Source: Ixodes scapularis (lineage: Eukaryota > Arthropoda > Arachnida > Ixodida > Ixodidae). From it: a DNA stretch of 64,000 nucleotides. Below, one piece after another: positions 11,271-23,037 of the stretch (the stretch's first letter is position 1; every line of letters begins with the position of its first letter). The position numbers and the translations under genes are program-made. The stretch lies in assembly GCF_016920785.2 (NCBI RefSeq), contig NW_024609835.1, positions 175,746,798 through 175,810,797 of the forward strand. The letters run 5' to 3'. The notes under the pieces were generated by a model that did no database searches, was not told the DNA's origin, and saw only the letters and a list, made by a program, of their open reading frames with translations.

Positions 11271-12019
11271 CTTTGCACGCACGAGCAGAGCACGAGACGG
11301 CATGAGATGTCTCTTGCACTGTCGCGCCTGCCTACAGTGAACTACAGTTATGGTGGCGGCAGGCATGCGTGGAACGCTTGGTGAGACCGGTCGTTTGGCG
11401 AAGTGCGTGATCGAAAGCTTCGCTGTGGCACACGATATTTCGTATGCTGACATTGACGTCGGCAAAGTATTTCTCATCGACAGAAGTCCAACTAATGGAA
11501 GAACTTCGATTTTGACGCTGTTGGCTGTGTTGGTTTCAGGGCGCTATAGGATTTCAAGTTTCCACCATAATCTTTACAAAAACCATGCAACTTGTTGTTC
11601 GCAAGGTAATCACGTCACGAGAGGAGACCATAGAAGGGCGCCACCAAAAGATGTCGCCGCCAGAGTCTGCTCGCTAAGTTACCGAGACATTAATAACAAT
11701 GCTCGGAGCCATAAGTACATTCGCGACGCGTGCTTTCCTTCCCTATACAAACTATTTTAAGTGAATAACCATAATAGATTGTTTGTGGAAATCGCGCCTG
11801 TAGTGCTATTTGTTTTGCATGTTTTCTCTCGAACAGTTACAGCTGCCTATGCAGCTGCAGACGCCAGCACGCACAGCGCGTGTACGTATACGTTCCCAGC
11901 ATTTTCTTTGATGCTTAGGCAATTCCATATACACTAGAGTTTCAGCGGGCGCTAGCGTGCTGACGCAAATTGAAGCAGAGAGCAAGCAGTCGAAAATTGA
12001 CTTCCGGTGATGCATTTCC

Positions 12020-12310
12020 ATGGGACATAGTGAGTGCATTTTTTCCCTGCGCTCGAATGTAAGAGCAAATAGGGAGTTTTCGTAGACCGCGTTTCCCCCT
12101 CCGCTAAGCCCTTCGTAACGGGGAAGTCGCTACTGCGCCTGCGCGCCGATAGCCTTGACTGTAGAGTTCCGGGTATTGTAGCGGGTTGCGGAGAGCGTTG
12201 CGGGACGGCGAAAACCATCTACGAAAGCTCCTTACTATCCCAAACAGTTTGTACGTACTCGGTATCTTGGAACATTTCTCAGTCAGGCAGACGAAATAAT
12301 GGTCGGTTAC
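12020..12310. repeat. Dispersed repeat with a MITE inside (partner 63848-63968)
   Basis: GTGAGTGCATTT..CCCTGCGCT, AGCAAATA and TTGGAACATTTCTCAG occur in the same order at 63848-63968. That second copy lacks the 160 bp at 12072-12232 and so represents the empty site for the MITE. Confidence 0.7.
12072..12232. mobile_element. Short MITE with TIR GGAGTTTTCGTAGA
   Basis: GGAGTTTTCGTAGA at 12073 is inverted as TCTACGAAAGCTCC ending at 12231, with one mismatch. The paralogous sequence at 63848-63968 lacks it, which is independent evidence of insertion. About 160 bp, GC-rich, non-coding. Confidence 0.8.
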
Positions 12311-12823
12311 GGATTTTTTCTTTCAAATTTATTGCATTGAAAACGATACTGAAACGGCTTCGTACATGTGTTTATGTGCACTGTCGGACACTGTTAGCGC
12401 GAACACGACGTCGGCGCTTTTCAGCAGGGCGGGTATACGCGCCAAACGAACGAAGGACATCTGGAAAGCCAAGACAGACGATAAGAACTACGCAGTAACA
12501 CAGGGCGAGTAACTCCCTTTGCATGTACGATCAGAATAAATTGAAGGCCACGTAATATAGTCAGATTTTCAATAAGTAAGTACTCCTTTATTATTTCTGC
12601 GCTGTGCGAAGATGATAGTTCTACGTTCAAAACATCAGCTGCATGCTCAACATTTTAAAGAAGTGAACAATGAAAGCAACCCGGCATAAAAAAGAATAAT
12701 AAAAAAAGACACCTTTCATAGCCCACGTACTTTACTCTTTACATTCTTAATGTTTATCCACTCGTAAAAATGCAAGGCGGGGTAATTTTTATATAGTGCC
12801 AGGACTGGTATATTAGCAATACA
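12311..12823. other. No feature recognised
   Basis: Short incidental ORFs only. Confidence 0.4.
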
Positions 12824-12997
12824 TATACTCTGTTTCATACTTGGCCTGCAACGCTGTCAGAGCTACTGGCGCGAGCGTGGGGCTTGATCTCGTTGATCAT
12901 TTGCACGCGTTCTCGCGCAAACAAAACCATAGATGAAGCCACGCGCTCGCGCCAGTAGCTTTGACAGCGTAGCACGCTAAGTATGAAACAGAGTATA
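12824..12997. mobile_element. Hairpin MITE, same TIR family as 9362-9534
   Basis: TATACTCTGTTTCATACTT at 12824 is inverted as AAGTATGAAACAGAGTATA ending at 12997. The arms continue inward (CTACTGGCGCGAGCG / CGCTCGCGCCAGTAG), leaving a short loop, so most of the 174 bp folds on itself. TA-flanked. Confidence 0.88.
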
Positions 12998-13414
12998 GGT
13001 ATCACCAGAATGCTGGCGAGCCTTGAACACACTTTATATTCCTTTCGATTTTTATTTGGCTTAGAATCGTCGCTTCTTTTCACACTCGGGCCGTCAAATA
13101 GAGGTTTGGGCCTGAAATATAGCAAAGTTAGACATCATTCACTGGTGAAGAAAAATGCGCTAACTAATGCAATTGCACTTTTACAATGTTATTAAGGTAA
13201 TACTATTCGGTACGACCCAAATAACGGAAGTGTTCCGTGTTATTTTTGGGTGAAGAGACAAAATGCGCGCGCGTTTTCCCATAGGAATGCACAGGAGCAC
13301 CACGAAAGTAAACGTGTTGCTGTCTGCTTCAATTTGCCTTCCGTTAGTCGCATAGACACCAGCGCCAGTTGAACCTCTTGCGTTCATTATGATAACTATA
13401 TGGGTAATTCAGCG

Positions 13415-13640
13415 AAATGTCTATGCGGAGAGCAAGTCGTCTGCTTCTTACGAAGGGGTTGGGTGACGTCAGAACGACGTCGAGTTCTGATTGGCTTTGA
13501 TTTGAAAGACCGCAAGGCTGGTTGCCTTCAGGTCTACCTACAACATTTTTTTCAACGAGACAAGAGCTTGGCGTTCTGACATCAGCGCAACCCCTGTGCA
13601 GGAAGCAGATAAACTTGCGCTCTGCATTGCCGCAAGCGGC
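13415..13640. repeat. Imperfect foldback repeat
   Basis: GAGAGCAAGT, TCTGCTTC, AGGGGTTG and GTCAGAACG on the left arm pair, in order, with GTTCTGAC, CAACCCCT, GAAGCAGA and ACTTGCGCTC on the right arm. This is probably an aged inverted-repeat transposon. No flanking duplication found. Confidence 0.5.
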
Positions 13641-13689
13641 AAGGTCGAGCCTGACATTATAATTATTCTTCCCCAAATGAAGTGAACCA

Positions 13690-14170
13690 ATGCCTAGATG
13701 ACCAAACCAGGAAACGAGCTAGACGCAATAAATATAACATACTTGAGGTTTTTAGAATACATATGCTAAGTATTTGTGCTTAAAATGCTACTTATCCTTG
13801 ATTGAATCCTACCTGCACCTCATTTCAAACGAAACGTGCAACGCTATAAAGGTAATGTTAGTGAGCACCGTTGCTAAGAAAAACTTAATTCGCCACTCAG
13901 ATTCTTATTAAAAATATTTTGGCGACCAGAGTTTTTGCATCTGGCGCTTGTTATGCTGAGATTACAATAGGAGGTTCACCATGAGAATGTGGTAGTATAA
14001 AATACTGTAACGATATGAGAGACGCGAAACCCATCAACGGTGAAAAGTAATTTGTTTTAATATTTTATACGATCTTTGGGAATACTATCTGCAGTCAACC
14101 ACTCATTTTCAATATTCATGATAGCTTGGAAAAACGAGTTGTATGAACGTTTAGAAAGCAAGACTTTTAT
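13690..14170. other. No feature recognised
   Basis: AT-rich spacer with no ORF of interest. Confidence 0.4.
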
Positions 14171-14757
14171 CTACCTTTAAAGAGATGCTTCAACGAAACT
14201 TGAAATATGCCCTTCGTGTTCAGAAATGGGTTGAATATGATCCAAAATATCCGTAATTGGCAATCGCACGTTTGCATTTTGAGTTTGATGGCTCCACTTT
14301 TTGTTACAAACGGCCCACTCTGGCAAGCGCTCGCAGAGCAGCCAGCGGAGTGCAGGTGACATCCGGCGCAATCGTAGCGTAGATTCTTGGGACGAGCAAA
14401 GCTGCGGCGAGGCCCCGGTGGAAGAAACAAAATTCTTCCACTGTGGGCGAGGCTGATATCAACAGGATGTGAAAAGAGTCCCAGTAAGAGGGGAGTTCCC
14501 TCTTCCCCTCTTCTGTCGTTGTGGTCGGAGGCGAGACAGGCATCGTCAGCACCTGGCAAGGTTCCTAGACGGGCATTACAAACGAGGCTTTAGCGACATC
14601 CACCAGGTACTCTTTGCTAATCGTTAATTCGTTTTAAAATTCCCTTTCGTGTATTTTTTTAACAAAAGGTTGGTGTGCCTGATGTGATACTGCTCCCTTG
14701 AACACGAATAGACCAAGAAATAATCACCAAAATTTTGTTGTAGCATCCCTTACTTTT
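14171..14757 (+). mobile_element. CTTTAAAG-family MITE, copy A
   Basis: Left end CCTTTAAAGAGATGCTTCAACGAAACTT, right end TTTTGTTGTAGCATCCCTTA. Internal landmarks shared with the other copies are GGTTGAATATGATCC, ATATCCGTAA, GCAATCGCACGTTTG, GACGGGCATTACAAACGAGG and CATCCACCAGGT. There is no transposase. This is one of six copies in the window (also 15105, 17934, 22401, 23031 and 30554). Confidence 0.8.
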
Positions 14758-15104
14758 AAATTAGGCGCCCGTTGTCTTCAATGTAAAAGAGAGACTTCGC
14801 CAGCGGCGCATGTACGACTGTTTACCATACAACATCAAGGCCATTGCGCAATACTAGCGCTTCCATCCGCATTCGAATGGCCCCTTTGAATCCTAATGGC
14901 TAGAGAAGGGTGAAGGGGGGAGAGGGGGGTGATTATCGCCATCAAATATTGGTGTGTCCAAGGTTTGTCTTTGACTTTGCTCTTTCCCGGTATGTGGATC
15001 TTCTAGTAATGCGTTTAGTGTTTGGTTGGTTTCCAGCAGCTACCGCGGACCTTTAGCAAACCGTTACAGTGTCCCGCGTGCGGCACTACTGAATTCCTTG
15101 AAGC
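14758..15104. other. No feature recognised
   Basis: Spacer between two copies of the CTTTAAAG family. It includes a GGGGAGAGGGGGG run near 14916-14931. Confidence 0.4.
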
Positions 15105-15345
15105 ATGCTTTGAAAGGGATACTACAACGAAATTTCGGCGCTTATTTCTTGGTCAATACATGTTCAAGGGAACAGTTAGTAGCACATCGGACAAACCAAT
15201 ATTTTATTGAAAAAGACAAGAACAGAAATCTTAAAGCGAATTAAACGATTAGCAAAGGGCGCCTGGTAAATGTCGCTAAAGCCTCGTTTGTAGTGCCTGT
15301 CTACTAGGAAGCTTGACAGGTAGTGACGATGCCTGTCTTGCCTAA
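15105..15345 (-). mobile_element. CTTTAAAG-family MITE, copy B (fragment, reverse)
   Basis: Starts TTGAAAGGGATACTACAACG and contains CGATTAGCAAAGGGCGCCTGG and CTCGTTTGTAGTGCCTGTC, which are reverse complements of right-half landmarks of copies A, D and E. The other half is missing. Confidence 0.7.
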
Positions 15346-15369
15346 AATTAAACATGCATTGAATCCAGT

Positions 15370-15485
15370 GCTGCGCGCCAAACACTCAAAATAGGTATTT
15401 AAGATAAGATACTAAATACGCATTTCAAAATGTATTTGGAATAGTATTCAAGTTACTTTTAGTACGAACTCCATTGAGTAGAGTA
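15370..15485. repeat. Fragment of a TATTTAAGATA-type element end
   Basis: GTATTTAAGATAAGATACTAA and AATGTATTTGGAATAGTATTC resemble the ends of the repeat at 17780-17933 and of the hAT-type element at 28343. Only a partial copy is seen. Confidence 0.35.
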
Positions 15486-15504
15486 CAAACACTTTGAACA
15501 AAAT

Positions 15505-15895
15505 GAAAGACGTTTACAATCCCCTGTAACGCCGAATTAGGGCGCAGCTCTTGAGGAGGAGGAGGGGAAGGTACGGAGAGGAGGGATTTTCCCACTAAAC
15601 CTAGCGGGGCTTTTTTTACCGCTAAATTTAGTGGGGAATTTTTTCCGCTAAATTTAGCGGGGAATTTTTTTCCACTGAATTTAGCGGGGAGTCTTCCTGC
15701 TAAACTTAGCGGGGAAAAGTTAGCGGGGAAATTTTTCCGCTAAATTTAGCGGGGAAAATTTACCCATACTGCAACGCGTGGTGACGTCACGAGTGAGTCT
15801 CGTGACGTCGTTATGGGAAACGTCAAATAATGAAACGCGCGGTGACGCCGACGCCGGTCAAGCCGAAAACGGGCGCCCAAGAGCTGCGCTCTAAA
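15505..15895 (+). mobile_element. Tandem-repeat-core element, copy 2 (complete ends)
   Basis: The left end GAAAGACGTTTACAA and CTGTAACGCCGAATTAG lead into GCGCAGCTCTTGAGGAGG. The right end GTCAAGCCGAAAACGG leads into CAAGAGCTGCGCTCTAA. TTAGGGCGCAGCTCTTG (15537) and CAAGAGCTGCGCTCTAA (15878) are inverted repeats, and each is also a small AGAGC-N3-GCTCT hairpin. The core (15590-15760) is about six palindromic CCGCTAAATTTAGCGGGGAA units, unlike the CACGTG core of copy 1. Confidence 0.75.
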
Positions 15896-15899
15896 ACGT

Positions 15900-17775
15900 A
15901 ATTGAATTGCATTCGAAGATACTTGGCAAGTTTTGTAAGCGGGTAATATAGGACTAAATTTCAAAAAGGGTGCGCTCTATTTTTTATTACTTCTAACTGA
16001 AAATAGTTGCAGTGATTCTTATAACATTCAAAAAGCGCGCTAACCGCTGCAATTGAAGCCTACCCTGAAATAATTGGGAATATGCAACATAATGCGTGCT
16101 ACAATATTTAGGGCGCACTTTAGTTTGACGACAGGCTCGGCTTATGACACATTCTGCAATAAGTTCGTAACATGCTCCTCCGCGATTCGGGGGACTTGAC
16201 ATGTGGTCCGACATCGGATGTCAATAACAGACGAACTAAAAGTTAATCAGGCAGCCAGACTTGTTGATGAATACGCGAATGAACGACACACGTGCATGCA
16301 TGCTTGGCATAAACATCGACTCAAGGACAGCAGCTTCTGTCGCTGATTAGCGACCAAGAGCGAGAACTTTGTCCCCCCAGTCAGAAGCGAGAAAAAACAC
16401 TTTTACCTTCAAACTGTAAAAAAAAAAGAGGGTTAAAGAGAGAAACACAGAAAACACAGGATACACAGGACAGTGTGTACAAAACCGCTTCTAAACCTGC
16501 CCTTGCCCCCTCTGCACCAGTTCAAACCATTCTTGGCGCAGTGATATCAAAATGGCTAAAATTCCAGAATCACAATCCACTAGTTTATAAATGACTCCGC
16601 CTGGCAGAAAACTAGTTTCGAGAAATTCGAGGATGAAACAATGCGCGCATTTCGAAGGAGATCAAATAAGCGCCTTTGAAACAGCTTCGGAGGAAGGGAG
16701 GGGGGTGCAACAATTTTAAGATTAAAAGAATTTGCATCTTGTCATTTTTACGTTACTTATCGTGTCCCGGAGGATAGACTCCTTCATTAAAAAAATGTCG
16801 CGATTCCGCTGCATAATCGCAAAGCAAAAGCCGAGCTATTTCCCCCACCTGCAGCCGCGAGTGGCAGCCGAGGGAACTACGGTCAGAAGCTTACGTGACC
16901 TTGCTCGGCTCTAAGCTGCAGCATAACGCCCGCTAATCTCAGCAGAGAAAGGGGGGGGGGGGGGGGGAGCGTCCTCTGAGAGAGCACACGGGGGCCTACA
17001 CGGCACGGGCCGAACTACGTCACTATCAGGTGTGACTCGAAAGCCGGAGCGAGTTGAGGGGTGCCAGAAATGCCAATATTTATCCTTTTTTTTTTTCGCA
17101 ACAATTAGAACAAGCAGGCAAAATCGTTTTTCTGTTTTTTACTTCAGAAGTGTCAGAGGGCAACTTCCACAATTTTTTGACCAAAGTTCGTAAATCGTGT
17201 CACCCCTCCCCCCTCCCCCCCCCTTCAAGACACAATGGGCACAGAATAAAATTTGGGGAAGCTTAAAATCTATATTAAAAAAAAGTCACTACAGGTTAAA
17301 AAATTTAGCAGTATCTAGCTTCTTTCGCCGAGGGTGTACCTGTGGAAGAAAACGTATGGGCGCATTTTCATACTGGAACTCTAGGAACCGGCGATTTCTG
17401 AAAATGGTTCATTGTGATCATACCGAGCGTTGATGTCACACTCTTCCGCTGACGAAACCACTCTAGCTCTAGAAAAAAGGTGGGATTTGAGTGTGAAATC
17501 CGGATAACAATCCCAGCACTTTGCAAGCTCAGAGCAATGACAGTTTGAAAAAAAAAATGGACAGGAGGACAGAAGGACACATAGAATCGGGTGTACTTGG
17601 AGCCCTCCATTTGGACGTTTGTTGGCATTTAAAGACTGCGTTTTGCTCGTGCCTTCTTTCCTGTTCTCTATTTGGTCGCTTGGCTCCAAGTTTGCAATCG
17701 GTTCAGCTTTCCTCTAGAGTCTGACGACCTTTAGTTCCGTAGATTGTTTCGGCGAAATTTTTTTCCAAGGTTGCA
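15900..17775. other. No gene recognised
   Basis: Nearly 1.9 kb with only short incidental frames. It contains a G-run at about 16951-16968 and C-rich stretches at about 17203-17223. I see no repeat pairing or coding signal. Confidence 0.45.
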
Positions 17776-17779
17776 AAAT

Positions 17780-17933
17780 GTATTTAAGATACTGAGTACA
17801 AGATTGCGAGAAATCTTATTAAGATAGAGTAGCAAATACTCTAAAACTAAATATATTTGCAAACTACCAAAATGCTACCAAAAATTTTAAAATACAGTAT
17901 CTTGAGTAGAGTATTTAAGATAGGCACAAGTCT
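17780..17933. mobile_element. hAT-like short repeat ending GGCACAAGTCTG
   Basis: GTATTTAAGATACTGAGTAC at the left and CAGTATCTTGAGTAGAGTAT at the right are inverted AT-rich repeats. The right end GCACAAGTCTG matches the GTACAAGTCTG end at 6094-6105, suggesting the same superfamily. Confidence 0.45.
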
Positions 17934-18425
17934 GATTAAACCTTACGTCATTCGCCAGCTCTCCGGTCACCACGAGAGAAGAGGCGAGGGAGGAACCCCT
18001 GCTCACCGGGACTCTCTTTTGTGTGTCCCAGATATTGCTATTGTCCCTCTAGAAGATTATAGAAGATTCACCCGTTACCTAAAATTCGTACTAAAGCAGC
18101 TTTGCGGTTAGTTGCGGTGGCCCGATCGCTGGTGTAGTTCGGCCGCTTCGGTGGCTCGAACGACTAGAATATCCTGTTGACGTCAGCCTTGCCGCAGCTT
18201 TGCTTGTCCCGAGACAATCTACGTCACGATTGCGCCGGATGTCACGTGCTTTCCACTGGCTGCTCTCCGAGAGCTTGGTAGAGCAGACCGTTTATAACGA
18301 AAGATACAGCCGTCAGGCTCAAAATAGAAACGTGCGATTGTCATTTCGAGATATTAAGTATCATATTTAGCTTATTTCTGAACACAGCAAGTATATTTCA
18401 AATTCTGTTGAAGTATCCCTTTAAG
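17934..18425 (-). mobile_element. CTTTAAAG-family MITE, copy C (reverse)
   Basis: Ends in GAAGTATCCCTTTAAG, the reverse complement of the family's left end, and carries GTGCGATTGTCATTTCGAGATATT and GGCTGCTCTCCGAGAGC, the inverted forms of family landmarks. Right-half sequences (GTCACCACGAGAGAAGAGG) are also recognisable. The far TIR is missing. Confidence 0.7.
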
Positions 18426-18429
18426 CGCG

Positions 18430-19055
18430 CGCCCGGGTGTTACCTTGACCGCGGGCCTCGCGCATAAAAGCATACTTCAAAGGCTCCGACAGTACGCAGA
18501 GCCGTATATAGAGAAGTTTGGCCATTCATTGAGAAGTATAGGAGGTAAATGAAGAGGCGCCATTGGCCGAAAGCGGGCTGGGCGTGTTCAAGGGCGTCTT
18601 CGCAAATTCGAATACAGCCGGCCACAAGTCGGAAATAATACCCTGTCGGTGGTCGCGAGAAACAAAATTAATAAATGCGTCGGAGTAACTCTCGGTGTCT
18701 GAAAATATGGTGCACGTGATTTGTCCATCACGGTCATGCAAAATCAAAACTTAGCAGAACTATCGACGTGATCCGTACACCATGCGCCAAGGGCCGGGAA
18801 TCTGGGGTCCCAGCGGTCAGACCCCGTCTGACCAAAACAGAGTTCGAGCGGCACATTCGGTTCTTACCTATTTTTGCATGGTCATAATCGAAACATCACG
18901 TGCACCATATTTTCGACAATGAAGAGTTACTACATTTAACTCTTACGCACATATATAAACTGTTTCTCGCTACCACCACTAGGGGATTATTTTCGGCCTC
19001 TGGTTGGCCAAGAAAGCATGTCCAGCCTTTTATCTGCGTCTGGTGCACTCTCTGG
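18430..19055. other. No feature recognised
   Basis: Spacer with short incidental ORFs. Confidence 0.4.
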
Positions 19056-19100
19056 CTCCGCCCGCTCCTCCCATTGACCAAACTATTTTTATACACGGCT
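19056..19100 (+). promoter_or_regulatory. Promoter-like cluster: GC box, CCAAT, TATA
   Basis: GGCTCCGCCCGCTCC (GC box), then CCCATTGACCAAA (inverted CCAAT-like) and TTTTTATACA (TATA-like) in the expected order, about 380 bp upstream of the transposase remnant at 19479. Could be the original transposon promoter or chance. Confidence 0.3.
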
Positions 19101-19478
19101 CTGGTAGTGCGGTACGCGGAACACGGCAACGGTTTGCTAAAAGTCCCCAATATATGCGGTGTTATACATAGGCTTGGTAGTGATTTTGTTGCGGCTGTTA
19201 CAATCATATGGTTGCTTACTTTGTTTCAAGCAAGATAACCAAAATTGTGTCCCTGGGTATTGGTTTAGTGTTCAGTCTCTGGATGTTCTTCCTCCCACTT
19301 TCTTTAAAATAAGAATAGTGACTGTATAAACGTTAGTGTTACAATGTAGACGTATAAATATAAACAATATAATTTTAAGCGTTTTTTTTTTTTCCTTTCG
19401 GGAAGCTCAAATGCTCTGTTGAAGCAAGACGAAGCAAGGAAAATCATTTTAGATTATATTTCAAGTACTACTTGCAGC

Positions 19479-20819
19479 TGAACCAGTTGGTACGCAAGAT
19501 GGAAGACTGCAAGGCGGTGATGTCCGGTAACCATGCTGCCAACAATTGGAGCGTTATATACAAAGGTGTCGCAGAAACGAGTATGCCCTACTTGAGTTGG
19601 AAAGGCCATCAAGCAGCAAACGTGGTCGTGACGATAGCGTCGAACCGCCACCTAAAACACGCTATCAGCCGAGCATCAGGGATGCGCTCGCACAAGTTCC
19701 AGCTGTCGTAGTAAAGATGACCTCAAAAACTCTAATGGACAGATGCGCCGAGCTGGCGACGAAGAACGGTCGCCCATTTCGGTTAATCGACGACAGCGGA
19801 CTTTGGAAGATTGTGGATTCAAATCTGAAAGGCTTTCAAAAAAATGTATCTATTAACTCTGAAAACGTACGAGCTAAGGTGAATAAGGAAGCACAACCAG
19901 CGAGAGATAATATCTCGCGCTCTCTAAAAGACCACCTAATCTCCATGAAAATGGACAGTGCAACGCGCCTGGACCGTGCCATTCTAGGAATCAACGTACA
20001 ATACGTACAAGGTGGAAAGCTGATGCTTCAGACAATGGCCATGAAAGAACTATACGACCGACACACAGCAGAGTACTTAAAATCTGAAGTGCTGCAAGTC
20101 CTGTCCATGTACGATATTAAAGTCGGGCAAGTGATATTAAAGTCGGGCATTACCACAGACAGCGGGGACAACTTAGTAAAGTTGGTATAGAACTACTGAA
20201 AGAATGTTCTGCGGAAGAATCCGAATCCTCCGACTCGAAAAACGAAGACTTAGATAAAAGTGTAGAATCTGCCGGAGTGTCGCATGACACCGTCTTTGGA
20301 AGTTTTGAAGGCACCCTTACACTCGACAATGACACCTCATTGTTGCAGGGCATGAAATGCGCTGCCCACACACTGCAGCTCGCCGTTCATGACGCACTAA
20401 AGGAAGCGATCCTCACTGACTTCATCAAGAAGAGCAGGACGCTTTGCAAGAAACTCAGGAGGTAGGCAGTGATGCCGGTAGTAAGAACATTGAAGATGAA
20501 GAAACCGATAATTGATTGCAGTACCAGATGGATGTCAGCTTTTCGAATCTTGAGGCGACTTCTCCAGCTGCAAGAGTTCTGCGGTGATCTTTTCTCCTCG
20601 GAAAAGGAGTTACACTTTACCGAAAAGGACTGGCAGAATGCGGAACGAATCGTGCTTTTCTTAAGCGAAGCAGAAGAAGCTACAAAGGTCCTCCAAAGAG
20701 AGCAGCTGACGATGGGTGATTTCTATGGCACTTGGCTGAAGTGCACAATGCAGACATCGGTGATCAACTCTTCCATGGCAACTACGTTGGTCGCGTTCAT
20801 GATAAAAACAAAGAAGTGA
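19479..20819 (+). pseudogene. hAT transposase, N-terminal and catalytic part (broken)
   Basis: Starts after a possible splice acceptor (CTTGCAG at 19478). A BED-type zinc finger is split by a one-base frameshift: CKAVMSGNHA at about 19508, then LERYIQRCRRNEYALLEL from about 19545. The main frame 19546-20190 resembles the middle region of hAT transposases (DSGLWKIVDSNLKGF). After a further frame change come CAAHTLQLAVHDAL (about 20360), the hAT CxxH-type signature, and STRWMSAFRILRRLLQL (about 20520). It ends at a stop at 20819, where an insertion begins, and a further in-frame stop follows the KKLRR at 20463. The function would have been cut-and-paste transposition; with several breaks it is inactive. 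Its C-terminal part is at 21281-21528. Confidence 0.85.
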
Positions 20820-21276
20820 CTGCTGGATAACATCCTTTCCTGTGTAGCTACTTATTAAGGCCAAAACCTTATATGTCGCATAGTTCAGTCGACCTTTAAA
20901 GTCCTTGAGCGAAAACACGTCGGCGACACGAAAAGTACGAAAACACGTCGGCGACAGGAAAGGTACTAACATCAAAGGTACCAATGAAACGGCGCGAAAA
21001 GTGCGTCGTCAGAGAGAGCGCTGTCTTCGGAGGTTCGCTACCACCGGGACCACAGCCGACGCCACGATCCGAGTGAGCCAATGAAACGGTGCCAAAAGTG
21101 CGTCGTCAGAGAGCGCGCTGTCTTCGGAGGTTCTCTATCACCGAAACCACAGCCGACGCCACGATCCGAGTGAGCCAATGAAACGGAGCCTCCTTCAAAA
21201 CTCAGCACCATGTCTCGCCGAGAAGCGACGAAAATAAACAACTTCTCGAATCGTTGAAAAAAAAAAAAAAAAAAAA
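20820..21276 (+). mobile_element. Poly(A)-tailed insertion with tandem repeats inside the hAT gene
   Basis: Two short units with ACACGTCGGCGACA (20910-20966) precede two near-identical units of 96-97 bp starting CCAATGAAACGG at 20982 and 21078, with a third start at 21175. The insertion ends with AATAAA at 21233 and 20 adenines at 21257-21276. This looks like a retrocopied polyadenylated transcript or SINE-like element. It replaces the hAT segment expected between the two halves. The exact left border and target duplication were not resolved. Confidence 0.6.
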
Positions 21277-21280
21277 GCCT

Positions 21281-21528
21281 CTAGCTAAGAAGGACGTTAG
21301 CGTCTTGGAGTTTTGGACCAGGGAAACACTTCATTTTCCGGAGCTCCACCAGCTGGCAGTGGTGGCAATCGAGGGCCCGGCAACCCTACCCAAGTGAGCG
21401 TCAAAAGGGCCTTTTCTGGTCTGAAGTAGATCCTCTCTTCTCAACAAGAAAAGCTCGCACCAACCGACTCTGGACAACGTACTCCTTCTCCGCTCAATGT
21501 ACGGCAACAAGGACAAGGATTGATTGCA
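21281..21528 (+). pseudogene. hAT transposase C-terminal dimerisation domain (broken)
   Basis: One frame reads LEFWTRETLHFPELHQLAVV, then a PATLPK stretch, and later LDNVLLLRSMYGNKD. This matches the layout of the hAT C-terminal dimerisation region (FPxLxxLAxxxLxxPAT, then a block ending in LxxLLFLR). Two in-frame stops lie where the SER-F motif would be. It is on the same strand as the 19479 fragment and just past the poly(A) insertion. Confidence 0.8.
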
Positions 21529-21529
21529 A

Positions 21530-22400
21530 ACACCTAAAGCCACGCGATGATTTGTGACGAAAAAGCACGTCTTCAAATGATAGGTCTGACAATAAACGAA
21601 CATTTTTCGGATTTCTTTAGGAACCTTTGAAACAGAAGCAAATATATCCAGTAGAAATAGGAGAAATGCGGGGTGGTAATGATGCGGCACCCGATGCAAC
21701 TATGAACATTCACAAATGAGACTACATGGGCCAGATAAACTCTTAACGAATCACAATAACATTTCGCTAAAACAACCAATAGGACCCAATAAAACCCGAA
21801 AGTTAATGTTTAGTGCGATGATTTTATTGCCGAAGCCAAATTAGTACATGACCAATGTTATCACAGTAATGAAAAGAACCTAAAAGCATTATCTTTTAAC
21901 ATTTTGGCTGTATTAAAAATTTTGTTATGTTGTTGGCGATTGCGAGCAGGAAAATACTTATATTGGTATGATGTATGCAGCAGCCGTTCCTACTCCGACA
22001 CTGACAAAGACTCCATTGTTACGAGACAGTTTGGTTTAGCCGATAGGCGTTGAACGGGCTTTCATACCCCATGGCGTCAACAATTCCTTTAGACCCCTTA
22101 TATCCTAGATATTTCCGTCAAAGCCTCATTGCGTCATTAATATTAATATTTCTAAATTTCGACTTATATTTGCGTTCCTTATCCACCTTCGGCTAGACCG
22201 CTACCCCAAGGTCGATTTATAGAAACTTCACCAACCTTTCTCTAAAACTAAAAAAAAAAAAAAAAGAAAGAAAACGAAGCTCAAGACGCGAGCACAAAAA
22301 GAAGGCGCTCCTTTTTTCTTTCTTTTATTTGTTTCCGTGCTCTACAACCCGGTACAAGACGCGCTCCATTACCCCCGCGATGGACCGCAGAAGAGGGTAG
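21530..22400. other. No gene recognised
   Basis: AT-rich DNA with A-rich runs near 22247-22275. No TIR for the hAT element could be identified here. Confidence 0.4.
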
Positions 22401-23037
22401 TTAAAGAGATGCTTGAAATGTACCCATCGTGTTCATAAATAGGTTGAATATGATCCACAATATCCGTAAATGACAATAGCAAGTTTGTATTTTTAGCCTG
22501 GTGGCTGTATTTTTCTTTATAAACGGCCCTCTCTGGCAAGCGCTCGGAGAGCAGCCAATGGAGAGCACGTGATATCTACCGCGATCGTGACGTAGTTCGT
22601 CTCGGGACGAGCAAAGCTTCGGCGAGGCTGATTTCGAAAAGATGTGCAAGTCGTTCCAGCCACCGAAGCGGCTGCTTTTATACGAATTTTGAGTGAGGGG
22701 TTAATTTTCTGTAATCTTGTAGAGGGACGATAGTGACCTCTGGGTCACACAAAAGAGATTCTCGGGAAAAGGGGGAGTTCCTCCTTCCCCTCTTCTCTCG
22801 TGGTGGCCAGAGGCGAGACAGTTACCGTCACTACCTGTCAAGGTTTCTAGACGGGCATTACAAACGAGGCGTTAACGACATCCACCAGGTGCTCTTTGCT
22901 AATCATTTAATTCGTTTTAAAATTCATTTTCGTGTCTTTTTTAACAAGGTATTGATGTGCCCGATGTGATACTGCTCCTTTGAACACATATAGACCAAAA
23001 AATAAGCGCGGAAATTTCGTCGTAGTATCCCTTTAAA
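22401..23037 (+). mobile_element. CTTTAAAG-family MITE, copy D
   Basis: Left end TTAAAGAGATGCTTGAAATG (slightly eroded), right end TTTCGTCGTAGTATCCCTTTAAAG. Internal landmarks are as in copy A, including GACGGGCATTACAAACGAGG. The right TIR overlaps the left TIR of copy E. Confidence 0.8.
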
